From contig DBZJ01000081.1 in assembly GCA_002311635.1 (NCBI GenBank), positions 1 to 15,712 on the forward strand: a stretch of 15,712 bases of DNA, in the 5' to 3' direction. This stretch comes from Syntrophaceae bacterium UBA1163 (GTDB lineage Bacteria; Desulfobacterota; BSN033; UBA1163). Both the position numbers and the translations under genes were made by a program. Below, one piece after another: positions 7,330 through 14,190 of the stretch. Within the stretch, counting starts at the first letter, position 1. Each line of letters begins with the position of its first letter. The notes beneath the pieces were generated by a model that ran no database searches, was not told the DNA's origin, and was given only the letters and a program-made list of their open reading frames with translations.

Positions 7330-7464
7330 GTCTCCACTCCCTCATCAAGCCTATGAGAATTTGTATGACGATATGATAACCACTTTTTGATCCTGTTTCA
7401 ACTCAGCATTCTATCGCGCCTTACCTCTGGAGAGAGGGATGAAGTGGACCCGAACTCCTATTTA

Positions 7465-7519
7465 GATTGCTTCGCTTCGCCCTGTACGCCATGCGGTGCA
7501 GGGTTTCGCTCGCAAAGAC
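7465..7519. repeat. TTCGC-flanked hairpin inserted in a GATTGCTTCGC repeat
   Basis: The outer pieces GATTGCTTCGCTTCGC and GCTCGCAAAGAC together form a repeat common in bacterial genomes. Between them lies a 26-nt hairpin (7479-7504: GCCCTGTACG, CCATGC, GGTGCAGGGT). TTCGC occurs on both sides of it (7476-7480 and 7505-7509). The hairpin resembles the tRNA-linked hairpins at 15179-15561. Confidence 0.5.
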
Positions 7520-7639
7520 CGTATCCTAAAGCGGGATTTGGGGTGACAGCTTCTTGTTTTCATACTGGAAATCTGTTTAAATTTAGGCTGAAAAAATTCT
7601 TGGGAACGATGTGACAAACGCAGTTTTGAGGCACTGAGA

Positions 7640-7762
7640 TTGAAGAACGGTCGAGCGTGGAAACTTGTTCTTATTATCGGGCTAATAGCGATCCTCGTCT
7701 CTTGGACAAGGGAAAGTAAATCGAATGTTCCCGACCCGAAATCACCGGAGGGCCAGCGCTGA
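7640..7762 (+). pseudogene. Possible N-terminal remnant of a membrane-anchored protein
   Basis: A 40-codon frame opens with TTG, with GAGG 8 nt upstream. It encodes a typical signal-anchor: LKNGRAWK, then hydrophobic LVLIIGLIAILVSW, then a short polar tail that runs into the inverted repeat at 7745-7788, where it stops. It could be a true small membrane peptide, or the start of a longer gene cut by the repeat. I cannot name a family. Confidence 0.25.
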
Positions 7763-7902
7763 GCGAAGTCGGATGGTTGACCCTCCGGCAAGACAAAGCG
7801 AATGGGAAGGTTGCTCGGGGTCAATGCCGAGCATCTATGATCGGCCGAGGGATTGACTTTTCGGGGATTTGTTGAAAAAATAAATTTGTGGGGAGGCTTT
7901 AC

Positions 7903-8652
7903 GTGAAACGTTCAGATGGAAGAGGGATGAATGCTCTAAGGCCTGTAACTATCACGAGAAATTATTTAAAACATGCGGAGGGGTCTGTCCTCATCCAAAT
8001 AGGAGATACCAAAGTCATCTGCTCGGCCAGTGTGGAGGAGAGGGTACCACCGTTTTTAAGAAATACCGGAAAAGGCTGGGTCACCGCAGAATATTCCATG
8101 CTCCCCCGTTCCACGCATACCCGAACTTCCAGAGATTCCTTAACGGGTCGAGGAAGCGGCCGCGCCTTCGAGATCCAAAGGTTGATCGGACGCTCTTTGA
8201 GATCTGTGACGGATCTCAATGCCTTTGGTGAGAGGACCATCTGGATCGACTGTGATGTGATTCAGGCGGATGGAGGGACAAGGACGGCCTCCATCACAGG
8301 GGCCTATGTTGCTTTGATCGACGCTTTTCGAAAGGTGGTTAAAAATGGGATGATCGAAGAAGTCCCCGTCAAGGATTCGATCGCTGCCATCAGCGTGGGA
8401 AAAGTCGATGGGGAGATTCTGTTGGATTTAGATTATGAGGAAGATTCCAAAGCCGAAGTGGATATGAATGTGGTGATGACCGGCGGTGGAAAGTTTGTGG
8501 AGATTCAGGGCACCGCCGAGGGAGGCGTTTTTACGAAGAAAGAGATGGATAGGCTGATGAAAATCGCACAAACTGGAATTAGGACCCTCACGAGAATTCA
8601 AAAAAAGTCTCTTCGCCCTTTCCCTCTCCCCTCGGGAGAGAGGGAGGCGTGA
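7903..8652 (+). CDS. rph: Ribonuclease PH
   Basis: RNase PH trims the 3' ends of tRNA precursors by phosphorolysis in the cytoplasm, normally as a hexamer. From the GTG at 7903 the product has 249 residues. It shows the family landmarks RSDGRG near the N-terminus, [19 protein letters not shown] (12-30), [19 protein letters not shown] with phosphate-binding R86/R87 (77-94), [13 protein letters not shown] (123-135) and a late Asp-rich segment at 175-188. The GTG at 7903 is preferred over the GTG at 7888 because GGGGAGG at 7890-7896 precedes it and because the family begins close to the RxDGR motif. The last ten or so residues ([12 protein letters not shown]) come from an inverted repeat. rdgB follows, the common rph-rdgB pair. 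Confidence 0.95.
   Translation: MKRSDGRGMNALRPVTITRNYLKHAEGSVLIQIGDTKVICSASVEERVPPFLRNTGKGWVTAEYSMLPRSTHTRTSRDSLTGRGSGRAFEIQRLIGRSLRSVTDLNAFGERTIWIDCDVIQADGGTRTASITGAYVALIDAFRKVVKNGMIEEVPVKDSIAAISVGKVDGEILLDLDYEEDSKAEVDMNVVMTGGGKFVEIQGTAEGGVFTKKEMDRLMKIAQTGIRTLTRIQKKSLRPFPLPSGEREA
8621..8645. repeat. TCCCTCTCCC inverted repeat at the 3' end of rph
   Basis: TCCCTCTCCC (8621-8630) faces GGGAGAGAGGGA (8634-8645), paired except for two extra bases. It lies inside the last codons of rph and adds a proline/arginine/glutamate-rich tail to the enzyme. The TGA at 8650-8652 follows directly. Confidence 0.6.
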
Positions 8653-8665
8653 AGGCGGAGAACGG

Positions 8666-9256
8666 TTGGAACTAATCGTCGCAACTCGGAACAAGGGGAA
8701 GATTCGCGAGATTCGAGAGGCCTTGAGAGGGTTGGGCCTTCGGATTTATTCGTTAAGCGATTTCCCGGATGTTCCTGAAATCGAGGAGGATGGTAGGAGT
8801 TTTGCTGAGAATGCTCTGAAAAAGGCTCGCTTTTACTCAAAGTACTTTGGGAAATTAACCCTTGGAGATGATTCTGGATTAGAAGTGGATGGTTTGAAAG
8901 GGCTGCCTGGAATTTATTCTGCAAGGTATGCTAAGGAAGGGGCGACGAGCCGAGAGAATAATCAGAAGCTTCTCAGAGAGATGCATGGGCTTCCAGTTTC
9001 GAAAAGACGAGCGAGATTCAAATGCATCATTGCCGTCGTATCCCACCACGGAAAAGAGGCCCTTGCCGAGGGATCATGTAGGGGAAGCATCGGATTTGAA
9101 GAAAAAGGAAAAAAAGGATTCGGGTACGATCCCCTCTTCGTCGTTCCAAAGTATGGGAAAACGATGGCAGAGCTTTCCCTCGAAGAAAAAAATGCGATCA
9201 GCCACCGAGGAAAGGCCCTAAGAAAAATCAGAAGGGTCATTCGGTCTTTTTCGTAA
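8666..9256 (+). CDS. rdgB: XTP/dITP diphosphatase (RdgB/HAM1 family)
   Basis: This house-cleaning enzyme hydrolyses dITP, XTP and related deaminated purine nucleotides to the monophosphate, keeping them out of DNA and RNA. The 196-residue product is of normal length. It carries ATRNKGK (6-12) at the N-terminus, LGDDSGLEVDGLKGLPGIYSAR split by the catalytic D69 region (67-87), GFGYDPLF (151-158) and SHRGKAL (179-185). The start is TTG at 8666, unusual but well supported: GGCGGAG lies just upstream, the family begins at this point, and no ATG is available. It starts 13 bp after rph and is probably in one operon with it. Its function complements the uracil glycosylase earlier in the window, since both guard against deaminated bases. 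Confidence 0.95.
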   Translation: MELIVATRNKGKIREIREALRGLGLRIYSLSDFPDVPEIEEDGRSFAENALKKARFYSKYFGKLTLGDDSGLEVDGLKGLPGIYSARYAKEGATSRENNQKLLREMHGLPVSKRRARFKCIIAVVSHHGKEALAEGSCRGSIGFEEKGKKGFGYDPLFVVPKYGKTMAELSLEEKNAISHRGKALRKIRRVIRSFS

Positions 9257-9303
9257 TTGCGGACGGTTGTTTCAACGATGGGGATGTGTTACCTCTTACG
9301 TAC

Positions 9304-9489
9304 CGGGGCGTAGCGCAGCCTGGTTAGCGCGCCTGCCTTGGGAGCAGGAGGGGTGATGCTATGACGGATAAGTCATAGCTTTCTATCACGCCATCGAGTT
9401 GGTGAGATGGCCGCAGACGTCGCAACGAATAAGGAGCGACTCTTGTCACGCCGCCGAGAAGGTGAGGCGGCCGGACCGGCCGTTCAAAT
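9304..9489 (+). pseudogene. Broken tRNA-Pro, copy 1, with a repeat-filled insertion
   Basis: Bases 9304-9351 are identical to the first 48 bases of the intact tRNA-Pro downstream, covering the acceptor 5' strand, D-arm, and anticodon arm with anticodon TGG. About 125 bases of hairpin-rich sequence follow in place of the rest of the variable loop. Then 9478-9489 matches the 5' half of the T-arm and the T-loop (GGCCGTTCAAAT). The 3' half of the T-stem and the acceptor 3' strand are absent. It should not give a working tRNA. Confidence 0.8.
9416..9471 (+). repeat. 56-bp two-hairpin repeat, first copy
   Basis: This copy matches 9711-9766 at 53 of 56 positions. It folds as GTCGC/GCGAC followed by GCCGCC/GGCGGC with loop GAGAAGGTGA. 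A related single hairpin sits just before it at 9390-9411 (GCCATC/GATGGC, loop GAGTTGGTGA). Both lie inside the insertion in tRNA-Pro copy 1. Confidence 0.85.
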
Positions 9490-9571
9490 GAGGGTGGGAG
9501 ATATCCCCACTTAGAATTGGGTATTGGAAATCATGAGGAGTGTATAGCTCAGCGATTCTACCTTAATGGGT

Positions 9572-9649
9572 CGGGGCGTAGCGCAGCCTGGTTAGCGCGC
9601 CTGCCTTGGGAGCAGGAGGTCGGCCGTTCAAATCGGCTCGCCCCGACCA
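9572..9649 (+). tRNA. tRNA-Pro (anticodon TGG), intact
   Basis: A complete 78-nt cloverleaf. The acceptor CGGGGCG pairs with CGCCCCG; the D-arm is GCGC/GCGC; the anticodon stem CCTGC/GCAGG encloses loop CTTGGGA with anticodon TGG (reads CCA); the T-stem GGCCG/CGGCT encloses TTCAAAT. The discriminator is A and CCA is encoded. It is the only intact copy among three tRNA-Pro-derived segments here. There is no T-run right after it, but T8 follows the 3' fragment at 9859-9879. Confidence 0.96.
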
Positions 9650-9691
9650 ATACATTTCCACCGCCATCATAACCTTCAATTATTTGATTTA

Positions 9692-9858
9692 GCGGGCAGG
9701 CGGGACGAGTGACGTCGCGACGAATAAGGAGCGACTCTTGTCATGCCGCCGATAAGGTGAGGCGGCAAGGTCGGCTGTGAAGCCATCCGAATAACGCGGA
9801 TGGCTTCGGGAGACGAAGTGTCTTTTTGATTGTGCCCCTTCCAGGGGCACTTGCCCGC
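9692..9858 (+). other. Hairpin cluster between tRNA-Pro and its 3' fragment
   Basis: GCGGGCA (9692-9698) pairs with TGCCCGC (9852-9858) and could close a structure holding several perfect hairpins. These are GTCGC/GCGAC, TGCCGCC/GGCGGCA (9744-9767), AGCCATCCG/CGGATGGCT (9781-9805) and GTGCCCCT/AGGGGCAC (9832-9850). The 5' edge (about 9685-9710, TTTAGCGGGC...GGGACGAG) and 9767-9781 faintly resemble tRNA-Pro parts, so this may be a third, decayed tRNA-Pro copy with insertions. No protein frame is convincing. Confidence 0.5.
9711..9766 (+). repeat. 56-bp two-hairpin repeat, second copy
   Basis: Second copy of the repeat at 9416-9471, with three substitutions. The second hairpin is GCCGCC/GGCGGC around GATAAGGTGA. 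Sequence resembling the tRNA T-arm (AGGTCGGC) follows, as in the first copy. Confidence 0.85.
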
Positions 9859-9879
9859 CAAATCGGCTCGCCCCGACCA
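9859..9879 (+). repeat. 3' fragment of tRNA-Pro (att-like direct repeat)
   Basis: These 21 bases are identical to 9629-9649, the T-loop to CCA end of the intact tRNA-Pro, exactly 230 bp away. A run of eight T follows (9880-9887) that could end transcription. It is the arrangement left by site-specific integration into a tRNA 3' end, but no integrase or cargo gene lies between the two copies. It could also be the tail of a decayed tandem tRNA copy. Confidence 0.8.
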
Positions 9880-9941
9880 TTTTTTTTCAAACCATTTCCA
9901 AGAATACATCACGTGATTGAAGGCCGACCGATAAGCCTCGT

Positions 9942-11471
9942 TCAATTCTTGGAAGACGGTCCAAAAGCAGGCAGTAGTCCTTTTCTTCTGAGGACAGATA
10001 TTGTCTTTAACACTTCATTCTTATTTTCAAACTTCCCGATCATCACACGATACCAGGTCTCCCGCGGGGATACTTTCCTGGAAAGGATCTCTATTTTTTT
10101 CCCCTTTAATACCGGTTCACCCCTGTAGAGTTCGGCAGGATCAGAAGTATCGAAAGTTCCCGCATGAATGCTATAAGTACGATCAGGAGATGGAATGATC
10201 AATAGGTCTTCAGTGATATGAGGGATCTTGATCTTTTGGTCAACGAGGATGAGATGGACATTGGTAATTTCCGGGTTAAACTCTAAGAGGAAATCGAGAA
10301 GACTTATATTGACTATCCCATAATATTTCTGCGTTAGCTGGGACATGGTCTGCCCATTTTTTACGGCTGCAATTTCTCTCAGTTTATATTCCCTGCCCAT
10401 GGCAGCAATAGGATGAGAAGGTGGAGCCATCTGGGAAGAAGCTGATGTGGAGAGTGGTTCGGTATCGGGATCATGACTCTGAAGGGATTCGATATTCCAT
10501 GTCTTGGTAGATTTTTGCTCCGCGTGTCTATGGGTTAGAAAAATGAATACTCCCAGACAAAGCATGGAAATGATAATCACAAGGCAACTTTTCTTTAGGA
10601 GGAATCGCAATCCAAACGGAAACGAGCGGAATGTGTCCGCAATGTCAGTTGAGGAAAGGGCCTTCTCCTTTCGGCTCGGACCCTCCATCTTTTTTATGAC
10701 CTCACGGACAATGTCAACTTCAATATTCTTTTTGAACAAACTGTAACCCATCAATAAAGCATTGTCACAAAGGGCATTGATCACGCGCGGGATCCCACAG
10801 GCATAGGTACAGATCAAAGAGAGAGCTTTTGGAGAGAATATCTCAGAACTGCTGCTTCCAACCAATCTCAGTCTGTGATCGATGTATTCCTTGGACTCCT
10901 CCTCGCTTAATCCTCTGATTTGACGCCTGATCTCTATGCCCCGCTTGAGTTGCCTTAGACTTTCTGAATGGAGTCTGTCTTCAAGCTCTGGTTGGCCCAC
11001 GAAAACGATCTGAATTCCCTTGGATTCTAAGTCAGAAAACATTTGGAGCTCTTCCATGACCTTCTGGGGAAGGTCCTGTGCTTCATCAATGATGATGACA
11101 AGGGTTTCGCCTCGATTACCCATGAGCACTAAATATTGAATCAATTGATGCAAAAGATCCATTCTGGTTTCTTTTATGGGGAAGAGGTTCAACTCCCGGA
11201 GGATGGTTTTTAATAAATCGGTGAAGGTGATGGTGGTGTGAAAAATTAAGACTGTTTTCACCTTCTCGTCGAGATGCTTAAGCAAAGAGTAAATGAGGGT
11301 TGTTTTACCCGTCCCCACCTCTCCCGTCAAAGAAATAAAAGCCTTTCGATTCTTGATCCCATGAAGCATAGAAGCCAGTGCCTCTCGGTGGCTGCGCGTG
11401 GCATAGAGAAATTTGGGATCCGGACTTAATTCGAAGGGTTTTTCTGAGAAGCCATAAAATCCGGTGTACAT
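9942..11471 (-). CDS. GspA/ExeA-type AAA ATPase with TM, LysM and SPOR-like domains
   Basis: A 509-residue membrane protein counted from the ATG at 11471. An ATP-binding domain comes first: MYTGFYGFSEKPFELSPDPKF is the typical start of ExeA-type ATPases, with Walker A GEVGTGKT (50-57) and Walker B IIIDEAQDL (126-134). Then come one membrane segment (about 293-312), a Ser/Pro-rich linker, a LysM-like domain (about 362-417, ending VDQKIKIP) and a C-terminal SPOR-like region (about 430-504, YSIHAGTF...YRVMIGKF). The likely role is energy-driven handling of the cell wall to let an envelope machine, such as a secretion system or pilus, pass. The ATG at 11471 is chosen over the frame's first ATG at 11519 because AAGGAAG precedes it and the conserved family start falls there. 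A PilZ-like gene lies 31 bp upstream. Confidence 0.85.
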   Translation of the reverse strand: MYTGFYGFSEKPFELSPDPKFLYATRSHREALASMLHGIKNRKAFISLTGEVGTGKTTLIYSLLKHLDEKVKTVLIFHTTITFTDLLKTILRELNLFPIKETRMDLLHQLIQYLVLMGNRGETLVIIIDEAQDLPQKVMEELQMFSDLESKGIQIVFVGQPELEDRLHSESLRQLKRGIEIRRQIRGLSEEESKEYIDHRLRLVGSSSSEIFSPKALSLICTYACGIPRVINALCDNALLMGYSLFKKNIEVDIVREVIKKMEGPSRKEKALSSTDIADTFRSFPFGLRFLLKKSCLVIIISMLCLGVFIFLTHRHAEQKSTKTWNIESLQSHDPDTEPLSTSASSQMAPPSHPIAAMGREYKLREIAAVKNGQTMSQLTQKYYGIVNISLLDFLLEFNPEITNVHLILVDQKIKIPHITEDLLIIPSPDRTYSIHAGTFDTSDPAELYRGEPVLKGKKIEILSRKVSPRETWYRVMIGKFENKNEVLKTISVLRRKGLLPAFGPSSKN

Positions 11472-11502
11472 ATGCTTCCTTATGATGAATTGAGATAAGC
11501 CT

Positions 11503-11748
11503 TCAGGAAAGGATTTCAATCTTCAATAAAGTTTCTATTCCAATGGCCTGAGAGAGGTAACCGAAGAACCCTTCTTCGCCTACGTCCATCACAATCCTCC
11601 CCAAGCGTTTCTCGCCATCCACAGGAAAATAATTCGGTGGAAGTTTAACCCAAATCCTTGGATGTTTCCTCCTTTTAACTGCAAAAGTATTTTCTTTAGA
11701 ATTTAAGCCTGTCTTTCTCTTTGCTTCTAACCCGCCCAAGGTGGCCAA
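11503..11748 (-). CDS. Short PilZ-like protein, C-terminally truncated
   Basis: An 81-residue product from a TTG at 11748, with only a weak AAGGGA upstream. The segment RRKHPRIWVKLP (26-37), followed by VMDVGEEGFFGYLS (53-66), resembles the RxxxR and DxSxxG parts of PilZ domains, which bind cyclic di-GMP; here the D-x-S serine is replaced. It stops at about the middle of the usual beta barrel, right after LKIEILS, so part of the normal ~100-residue domain is missing. A frameshift or a deletion joining it to the ATPase gene is possible. If functional it may regulate the downstream ATPase. The start is uncertain. Confidence 0.55.
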   Translation of the reverse strand: MATLGGLEAKRKTGLNSKENTFAVKRRKHPRIWVKLPPNYFPVDGEKRLGRIVMDVGEEGFFGYLSQAIGIETLLKIEILS

Positions 11749-12255
11749 TTTATCCCTTTAAAGGCTATGGGTAGAAGCGTACTAAACAGGGATAAATAAG
11801 TCAACTAGAAGTTTAATGTCCGGAGGAAGCCCGCTGGCAGAGCCCTGTGCCGTGTTGACAAAGAAGAAAGCATGCCTGCACGCGGGAGCCCATGCCCTTC
11901 GAAGCTTCTGGAGGCGGGGCTTCGGCCAGGTATCTGAAGGAATAGATCAATAAACTTATTCAAATGAGAATAGAAACCTACTGATACCCTATGAAGAGCT
12001 TTCCTGTTCTTGCCTTCCACTATTCTTGTTAAAACTTGGACAAAATGTCAAATAGTGAAAAAAAATCGGTACCTTTCCGCTAAAATGGAGAAAAGTAAGA
12101 TAGTAATAAAATTGTTATAAGTTGCCAAATTCCTTAAGCTTAGGAACAAGTTATACGGGCAACTTCTTGATGGCATTCAGTTGGTATGTTTTTTGCTCAA
12201 TTCCCTAAATAATCGAAATAAAAATGATTTATTTGTGAATCCAAGCTGATTCAGG
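11749..12255. other. Divergent intergenic region, no gene seen
   Basis: About 500 bp between the leftward PilZ/ATPase genes and the rightward kinase gene. The stretch 11817-11940 is GC-richer with short pairings such as AGCCC/GGGCT and may be a decayed repeat or RNA. From about 12040 it is AT-rich. The only clear site is the -24/-12 promoter candidate at 12181-12197. A 71-codon leftward frame at 11805-12020 has no recognisable content. Confidence 0.5.
12181..12197 (+). promoter_or_regulatory. Candidate sigma-54 (-24/-12) promoter for the kinase gene
   Basis: TTGGTATGTTTTTTGCT matches the sigma-54 pattern TTGGCACG-N4-TTGCW, with the essential GG (12183-12184) and GC (12195-12196) exactly ten bases apart and two differences elsewhere. 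Transcription would start near 12208, about 48 nt before the ATG. Sigma-54 promoters need an enhancer-binding activator, none of which is encoded in the window. Confidence 0.5.
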
Positions 12256-14190
12256 ATGAGAGATCAAGATAGAAAAAGAATCATTCTAACGCTTCGATGG
12301 ACCGCCATCATTGTTACTTCTTACCTTATCCTGTTCGGCAAAGGCAGGGTGACGAACTTCCATCTAAGTAACATCCTCATCTTTATCTATCTTTTATCGA
12401 ATGTCTTTCTCACTTTTTTGCCAAAAGGATGGTTTTCAAATTTGAAATTATTCTATCCGCTCGTCCTGTTCGACACGGGCATTGTTTCTTTCGGAATGTA
12501 TCTTTCAGAAAAAATGACGACAGATTTTTATCTGGTTTTTTTCTTGATCATCATCTTCGCCTCGATCAGCCGTAACTTTAAACTATTGATGGTCATCGGA
12601 GGGATCACCGCACTTCTCTACGGGATTCTTCTCTATTCATGGGGACTTTTAACCAACGAGGAAGGTAGCAGCTATACCCTCCGGATCCCCTTCATCTTCA
12701 TCATGACCGCTTTCTATGGATATATCGTCCAAACCCTGACCAAAGAGAAACGCAAGGCTCTCACCATTTCTGAAGACAAATATCGTGGTCTTTTCGAAAA
12801 TGCCAACGAGGGGATCGTGCTCTTAAGAAATCCTCAGTTACAAATTGCTGATGTCAACAGAGAAGTAGAGAAGGTTATAGGTTACACGAAAGAAGAGCTT
12901 CTTCTAAAGGACTTCTTTGATCTATTCATCCCCGAAGAAACAGAGAAAGCAAGAGATTTTTTTAAAGAAGTCGATGAGAAAGGAGAAGGAAGAGCGGACT
13001 ATCTCTCCTTGACGAAGAAGGATGGATCCCCGGTTGAGGTGGACTTCTCCATCAAACGGATTGATTTAGGGCGCGAATCGTTCCATCAGATGATCTTTCG
13101 GGATTTGACGGAACAGAGGAAGCTTGAGAAAAAGATCAGGCAAAGCAAAAGAAATCTCGAGGCCATTTTCGACGGAATTCGAGATCAGCTCTCCATACAG
13201 GCTCCCGACTATAGAATCCTCCGTGTGAACAGAGCCGTCATCGAACATTACCAAACCGTTTTCGAAAAACTGATCGACCGGAAATGTTACGAGGCCTATT
13301 TCCTGAGATCGGAACCCTGTGACAGATGTCCGGTCTCCGTGACCATCGAAACCAAACAGCCTGCTTTTTCCACCATGAAGAGGTCGGAAGATAATACCAC
13401 CTTGCAAGTCTTCTCTTACCCCATTTTTGACGAAAAAGGGGATCTTTTATCGGCCATTGAATATACGAAGGATATTACGGAGCAGCAAAGGTTGCAGGAG
13501 CAACTCATCCAGTCGGAAAAATTAGCGGGGATAGGGGTATTGGCTTCCGGTGTCGCCCATGAAATCAACAACCCCCTCAGCGGCATTATCGGGATGGCGG
13601 AGATCGCGTTGGAGGAGGAAGATCCCTCCAAGAAGAAAGGTTATTTGATGGACATCCTGGAGTGCGGTCAGAGGATCCAGGAAATCGTCAAAGGATTAAG
13701 ATCCTACTCTCGAGCGGCCAAGAAGGAAGAACTCAGTCGGGTGGATCTCAACGGCATCCTCGAAGAGTCGCTGAAGATGGTTCAACTGGCGGTCAAAGCG
13801 AGTTCGGCGGAGGTGATCAAAGATTTTCAATGTGTTGAAAAAATACAGGCTAACGTCGGCGAGATTCAACAGGTGTTCACCAATCTGATTACCAACGCGT
13901 TTCAGGCGATCGATGGAAAAGGTGGAAAATTGGGCCTCTCGACTCGGTCGACAGACGATTCGGTTGAGGTGAAAGTGAGCGATAATGGCAAGGGAATTCC
14001 CCACAAATATCTCAATCAAATCTTCGACCCTTTCTTTACAACCAAAAACCCCGGTGAGGGGACAGGCCTTGGCCTAAATATCGTCTATCGCATCGTGAGC
14101 AAGTATGAGGGCACAATCGATGTGGAAAGCAACGAGCGAATCGGAACAACCTTTACAATTAAATTTCCAATAAGGAGGGCTGAGCTATGA
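12256..14190 (+). CDS. Membrane PAS-PAS sensor histidine kinase (NtrB-like catalytic core)
   Basis: A 644-residue sensor kinase. Residues 1-160 hold about six membrane helices with short loops. PAS 1 spans about 172-290 (KYRGLFENANEGIVLL) and PAS 2 about 296-412. PAS 2 contains three close cysteines, C344, C355 and C358 (EPCDRCP), which could bind a metal or sense redox state. The dimerisation domain carries the H-box GVAHEINNPLSGI with phospho-acceptor H435. The ATPase domain has N-box N543/N547, DNGKGIP (577-583), DPFFTTK (591-597) and GTGLGL (602-607). The kinase should autophosphorylate and pass phosphate to the response regulator, whose start overlaps its stop (ATGA). A possible sigma-54 promoter lies upstream. 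The ribosome binding site is weak, with AGG abutting the ATG. Confidence 0.93.
   Translation: MRDQDRKRIILTLRWTAIIVTSYLILFGKGRVTNFHLSNILIFIYLLSNVFLTFLPKGWFSNLKLFYPLVLFDTGIVSFGMYLSEKMTTDFYLVFFLIIIFASISRNFKLLMVIGGITALLYGILLYSWGLLTNEEGSSYTLRIPFIFIMTAFYGYIVQTLTKEKRKALTISEDKYRGLFENANEGIVLLRNPQLQIADVNREVEKVIGYTKEELLLKDFFDLFIPEETEKARDFFKEVDEKGEGRADYLSLTKKDGSPVEVDFSIKRIDLGRESFHQMIFRDLTEQRKLEKKIRQSKRNLEAIFDGIRDQLSIQAPDYRILRVNRAVIEHYQTVFEKLIDRKCYEAYFLRSEPCDRCPVSVTIETKQPAFSTMKRSEDNTTLQVFSYPIFDEKGDLLSAIEYTKDITEQQRLQEQLIQSEKLAGIGVLASGVAHEINNPLSGIIGMAEIALEEEDPSKKKGYLMDILECGQRIQEIVKGLRSYSRAAKKEELSRVDLNGILEESLKMVQLAVKASSAEVIKDFQCVEKIQANVGEIQQVFTNLITNAFQAIDGKGGKLGLSTRSTDDSVEVKVSDNGKGIPHKYLNQIFDPFFTTKNPGEGTGLGLNIVYRIVSKYEGTIDVESNERIGTTFTIKFPIRRAEL

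Larger units (their letters stand above)
7330..7902. other. Repeat-rich intergenic region between moxR and rph
   Basis: A divergent gap of about 570 bp. It holds a GATTGCTTCGCTTCGC...GCTCGCAAAGAC repeat interrupted by a hairpin (7465-7519), a possible short ORF (7640-7762), an inverted repeat CCGGAGGG/CCCTCCGG (7745-7752 with 7781-7788), and a hairpin TGCTCGG/CCGAGCA (7812-7818 with 7827-7833). Promoters for both flanking genes should lie here, but none is clear enough to mark. Confidence 0.5.

Noticed and set aside
7462..7824. Leftward 120-codon frame in the moxR-rph gap
   Set aside because: Composition is Ser/Arg/Pro-rich without any domain, and it lies across several inverted repeats; it is a shadow of repeat DNA.
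9352..9477. Group I or other intron in tRNA-Pro copy 1
   Set aside because: Bacterial tRNA introns sit in the anticodon loop and carry catalytic cores. This insert is in the variable loop, is only about 125 bases, and the 3' part of the tRNA is missing afterwards.
9629..9879. Integrated mobile genetic element between att sites
   Set aside because: The direct repeat fits, but only about 209 bp without any gene lie between the copies, so a true integrated element cannot be claimed.
11812..11950. Possible cyclic di-GMP (GEMM) riboswitch on the minus strand, from a CACGGCACAGGGC string upstream of the PilZ gene
   Set aside because: The bases after it lack the AAACC, GGACGCAAAGCC and second hairpin expected of GEMM-I; only the short string matches.
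11805..12020. Leftward 71-codon frame before the PilZ gene
   Set aside because: No recognisable family, no good ribosome binding site, and unlike a folded protein.
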